Of a stretch of DNA of 64,000 nt, positions 63,402-64,000 are shown in pieces. This stretch comes from Roseibium salinum (GTDB taxonomy: Bacteria; Pseudomonadota; Alphaproteobacteria; Rhizobiales; Stappiaceae). The stretch spans positions 2,790,001 through 2,854,000 of the forward strand of contig NZ_JAPEVI010000003.1 in NCBI RefSeq assembly GCF_026240905.1, in the 5' to 3' direction. The stretch's first letter is position 1, and each line of letters opens with the position of its first letter. Position numbers and translations under genes: made by a program. Below the pieces are notes generated by a model. That model was not told the DNA's origin and searched no databases. It worked only from the letters and a program-made list of their open reading frames with translations.

Positions 63402-64000
63402 ATGACCACGTCACGAAAAACACTCCCCCACCAGTCGGACCGAATGTTCCTGACCGATGGCGGCATGGAAACCAGCCTGATTTTCCTGGAGGGCCTCGAC
63501 CTGCCGCATTTTGCCTCCTTCACGCTTTTGCGTTCGCAGTACGGCCGGGACCGGATCAAGGACTACTACCGGCCCTACGCCGAGACCGCGGTTGCAAGCA
63601 GATCGGGTTTCATTCTCGAAAGCCCGACATGGCGGGCCAACCCGGATTGGGCCGAAAGGCTCGGCTATTCCGCCATCGCGCTGGACGCCGCCAACAGGAC
63701 TGCGATCGAGATTCTGCAGGAACTGGCCCGCGACTATCAGACGCCGGCAAGTCCGTTTGTCATCAGCGGCTGCATCGGTCCGTGCGGTGACGGTTATGCC
63801 GTCAGCGACCTCATGAGCACCGAAGACGCCTGCGACTATCATCGGCGCCAGATCGAGGTCTTTTCCGAAAGCGGCGCCGATTGCGTTTCGGCAATCACGA
63901 TGACCAACATTCCCGAAGCGGCGGGCATTGCACGTGCTGCGAAAGCAATCGGGATACCGTGCGTCATTTCCTTCACGGTCGAGACCGACGGCCGTCTTCC
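63402..64000 (+). CDS. Homocysteine S-methyltransferase family protein (partial, C-terminus beyond window)
   Basis: The first 199 residues of a zinc-dependent methyltransferase barrel. MFLTDGGMETSLIFLEG and FVISGCIGPCGDGY are family hallmarks, with FILESPTWRANPDWAERLGY between. The zinc Cys of the C-terminal GGCC motif lies beyond the window end. Members transfer methyl from betaine, S-methylmethionine or similar to homocysteine. The ATG at 63402 begins the conserved N-terminus. Confidence 0.9.
   Translation, partial: MTTSRKTLPHQSDRMFLTDGGMETSLIFLEGLDLPHFASFTLLRSQYGRDRIKDYYRPYAETAVASRSGFILESPTWRANPDWAERLGYSAIALDAANRTAIEILQELARDYQTPASPFVISGCIGPCGDGYAVSDLMSTEDACDYHRRQIEVFSESGADCVSAITMTNIPEAAGIARAAKAIGIPCVISFTVETDGRL

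Overview
The window is a stretch of GC-rich chromosome from a free-living alphaproteobacterium. The gene families, the Tad pilus locus, the mgsA-glk-hrpB coupling and the putA/putR pair fit a marine Stappiaceae-type organism (Roseibium/Labrenzia-like, Hyphomicrobiales). That assignment is inferred from gene content and protein style, not from a marker gene. I saw no rRNA, tRNA, CRISPR array or prophage.

Layout. (1) 1-6824: a Tad/Flp pilus locus. cpaE (cut by the window edge), cpaD, cpaC, cpaB, the prepilin peptidase cpaA and the Flp pilin read leftward; a CpaC-N-domain protein and two TadE-type pseudopilins read rightward. (2) 6922-10018: a MaoC-phosphotransacetylase fusion, an orphan phosphonate-type binding protein and a HAD phosphatase. 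(3) 10095-17575: leftward metabolic genes: HDAC-like amidohydrolase, aldose epimerase, phosphomannomutase, retropepsin-like protease, ribokinase, upp and a URC4/DUF1688 gene. (4) 17740-19038: an MFS exporter. (5) 19102-31639: a large leftward nucleoside uptake and breakdown operon. A SorC/DeoR regulator is followed by two BMP binding proteins, a double ABC ATPase, two permeases, cdd, punA, deoC, deoA, deoB and add. With upp, ribokinase and URC4 nearby, about 17 kb is devoted to nucleosides, bases and their sugars. (6) 32195-37167: a secreted VWA-like protein, then mgsA-glk-hrpB coupled by stop/start overlaps. (7) 37168-37549: palindromic intergenic repeats. (8) 37550-41283: putA and its divergent Lrp-type regulator putR. 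(9) 41416-45045: a YnjBCD-type ABC importer. (10) 45065-45806: bfr-bfd iron storage pair. (11) 45932-49580: SDR enzyme and a chemoreceptor. (12) 49730-49997: a 268-bp MITE-like element. (13) 50042-64000: single genes: two RNA methyltransferases, TetR, peroxiredoxin, YtoQ, a divergent cold-shock protein, TPR-methyltransferase, TetA-like exporter, esterase, M42 peptidase, patatin, MepA and a partial homocysteine methyltransferase.

Five conserved genes (cpaB, URC4, deoB, the ynjB-like gene and an rlmI-like gene) each carry one single-base frameshift. Four of the five are a missing base in a short homopolymer. This looks more like indel errors in the sequence than gene decay, and affects how those genes should be read.

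No wholly new multi-gene system is evident. The most unusual items are the nested-inverted-repeat element at 49730-49997, a bacterioferritin with Arg in place of heme ligand Met52, a cold-shock protein lacking its RNA-binding aromatics behind a long leader, a MaoC-Pta fusion lacking the hydratase Asp, and the upp-URC4 uracil-catabolism pair.
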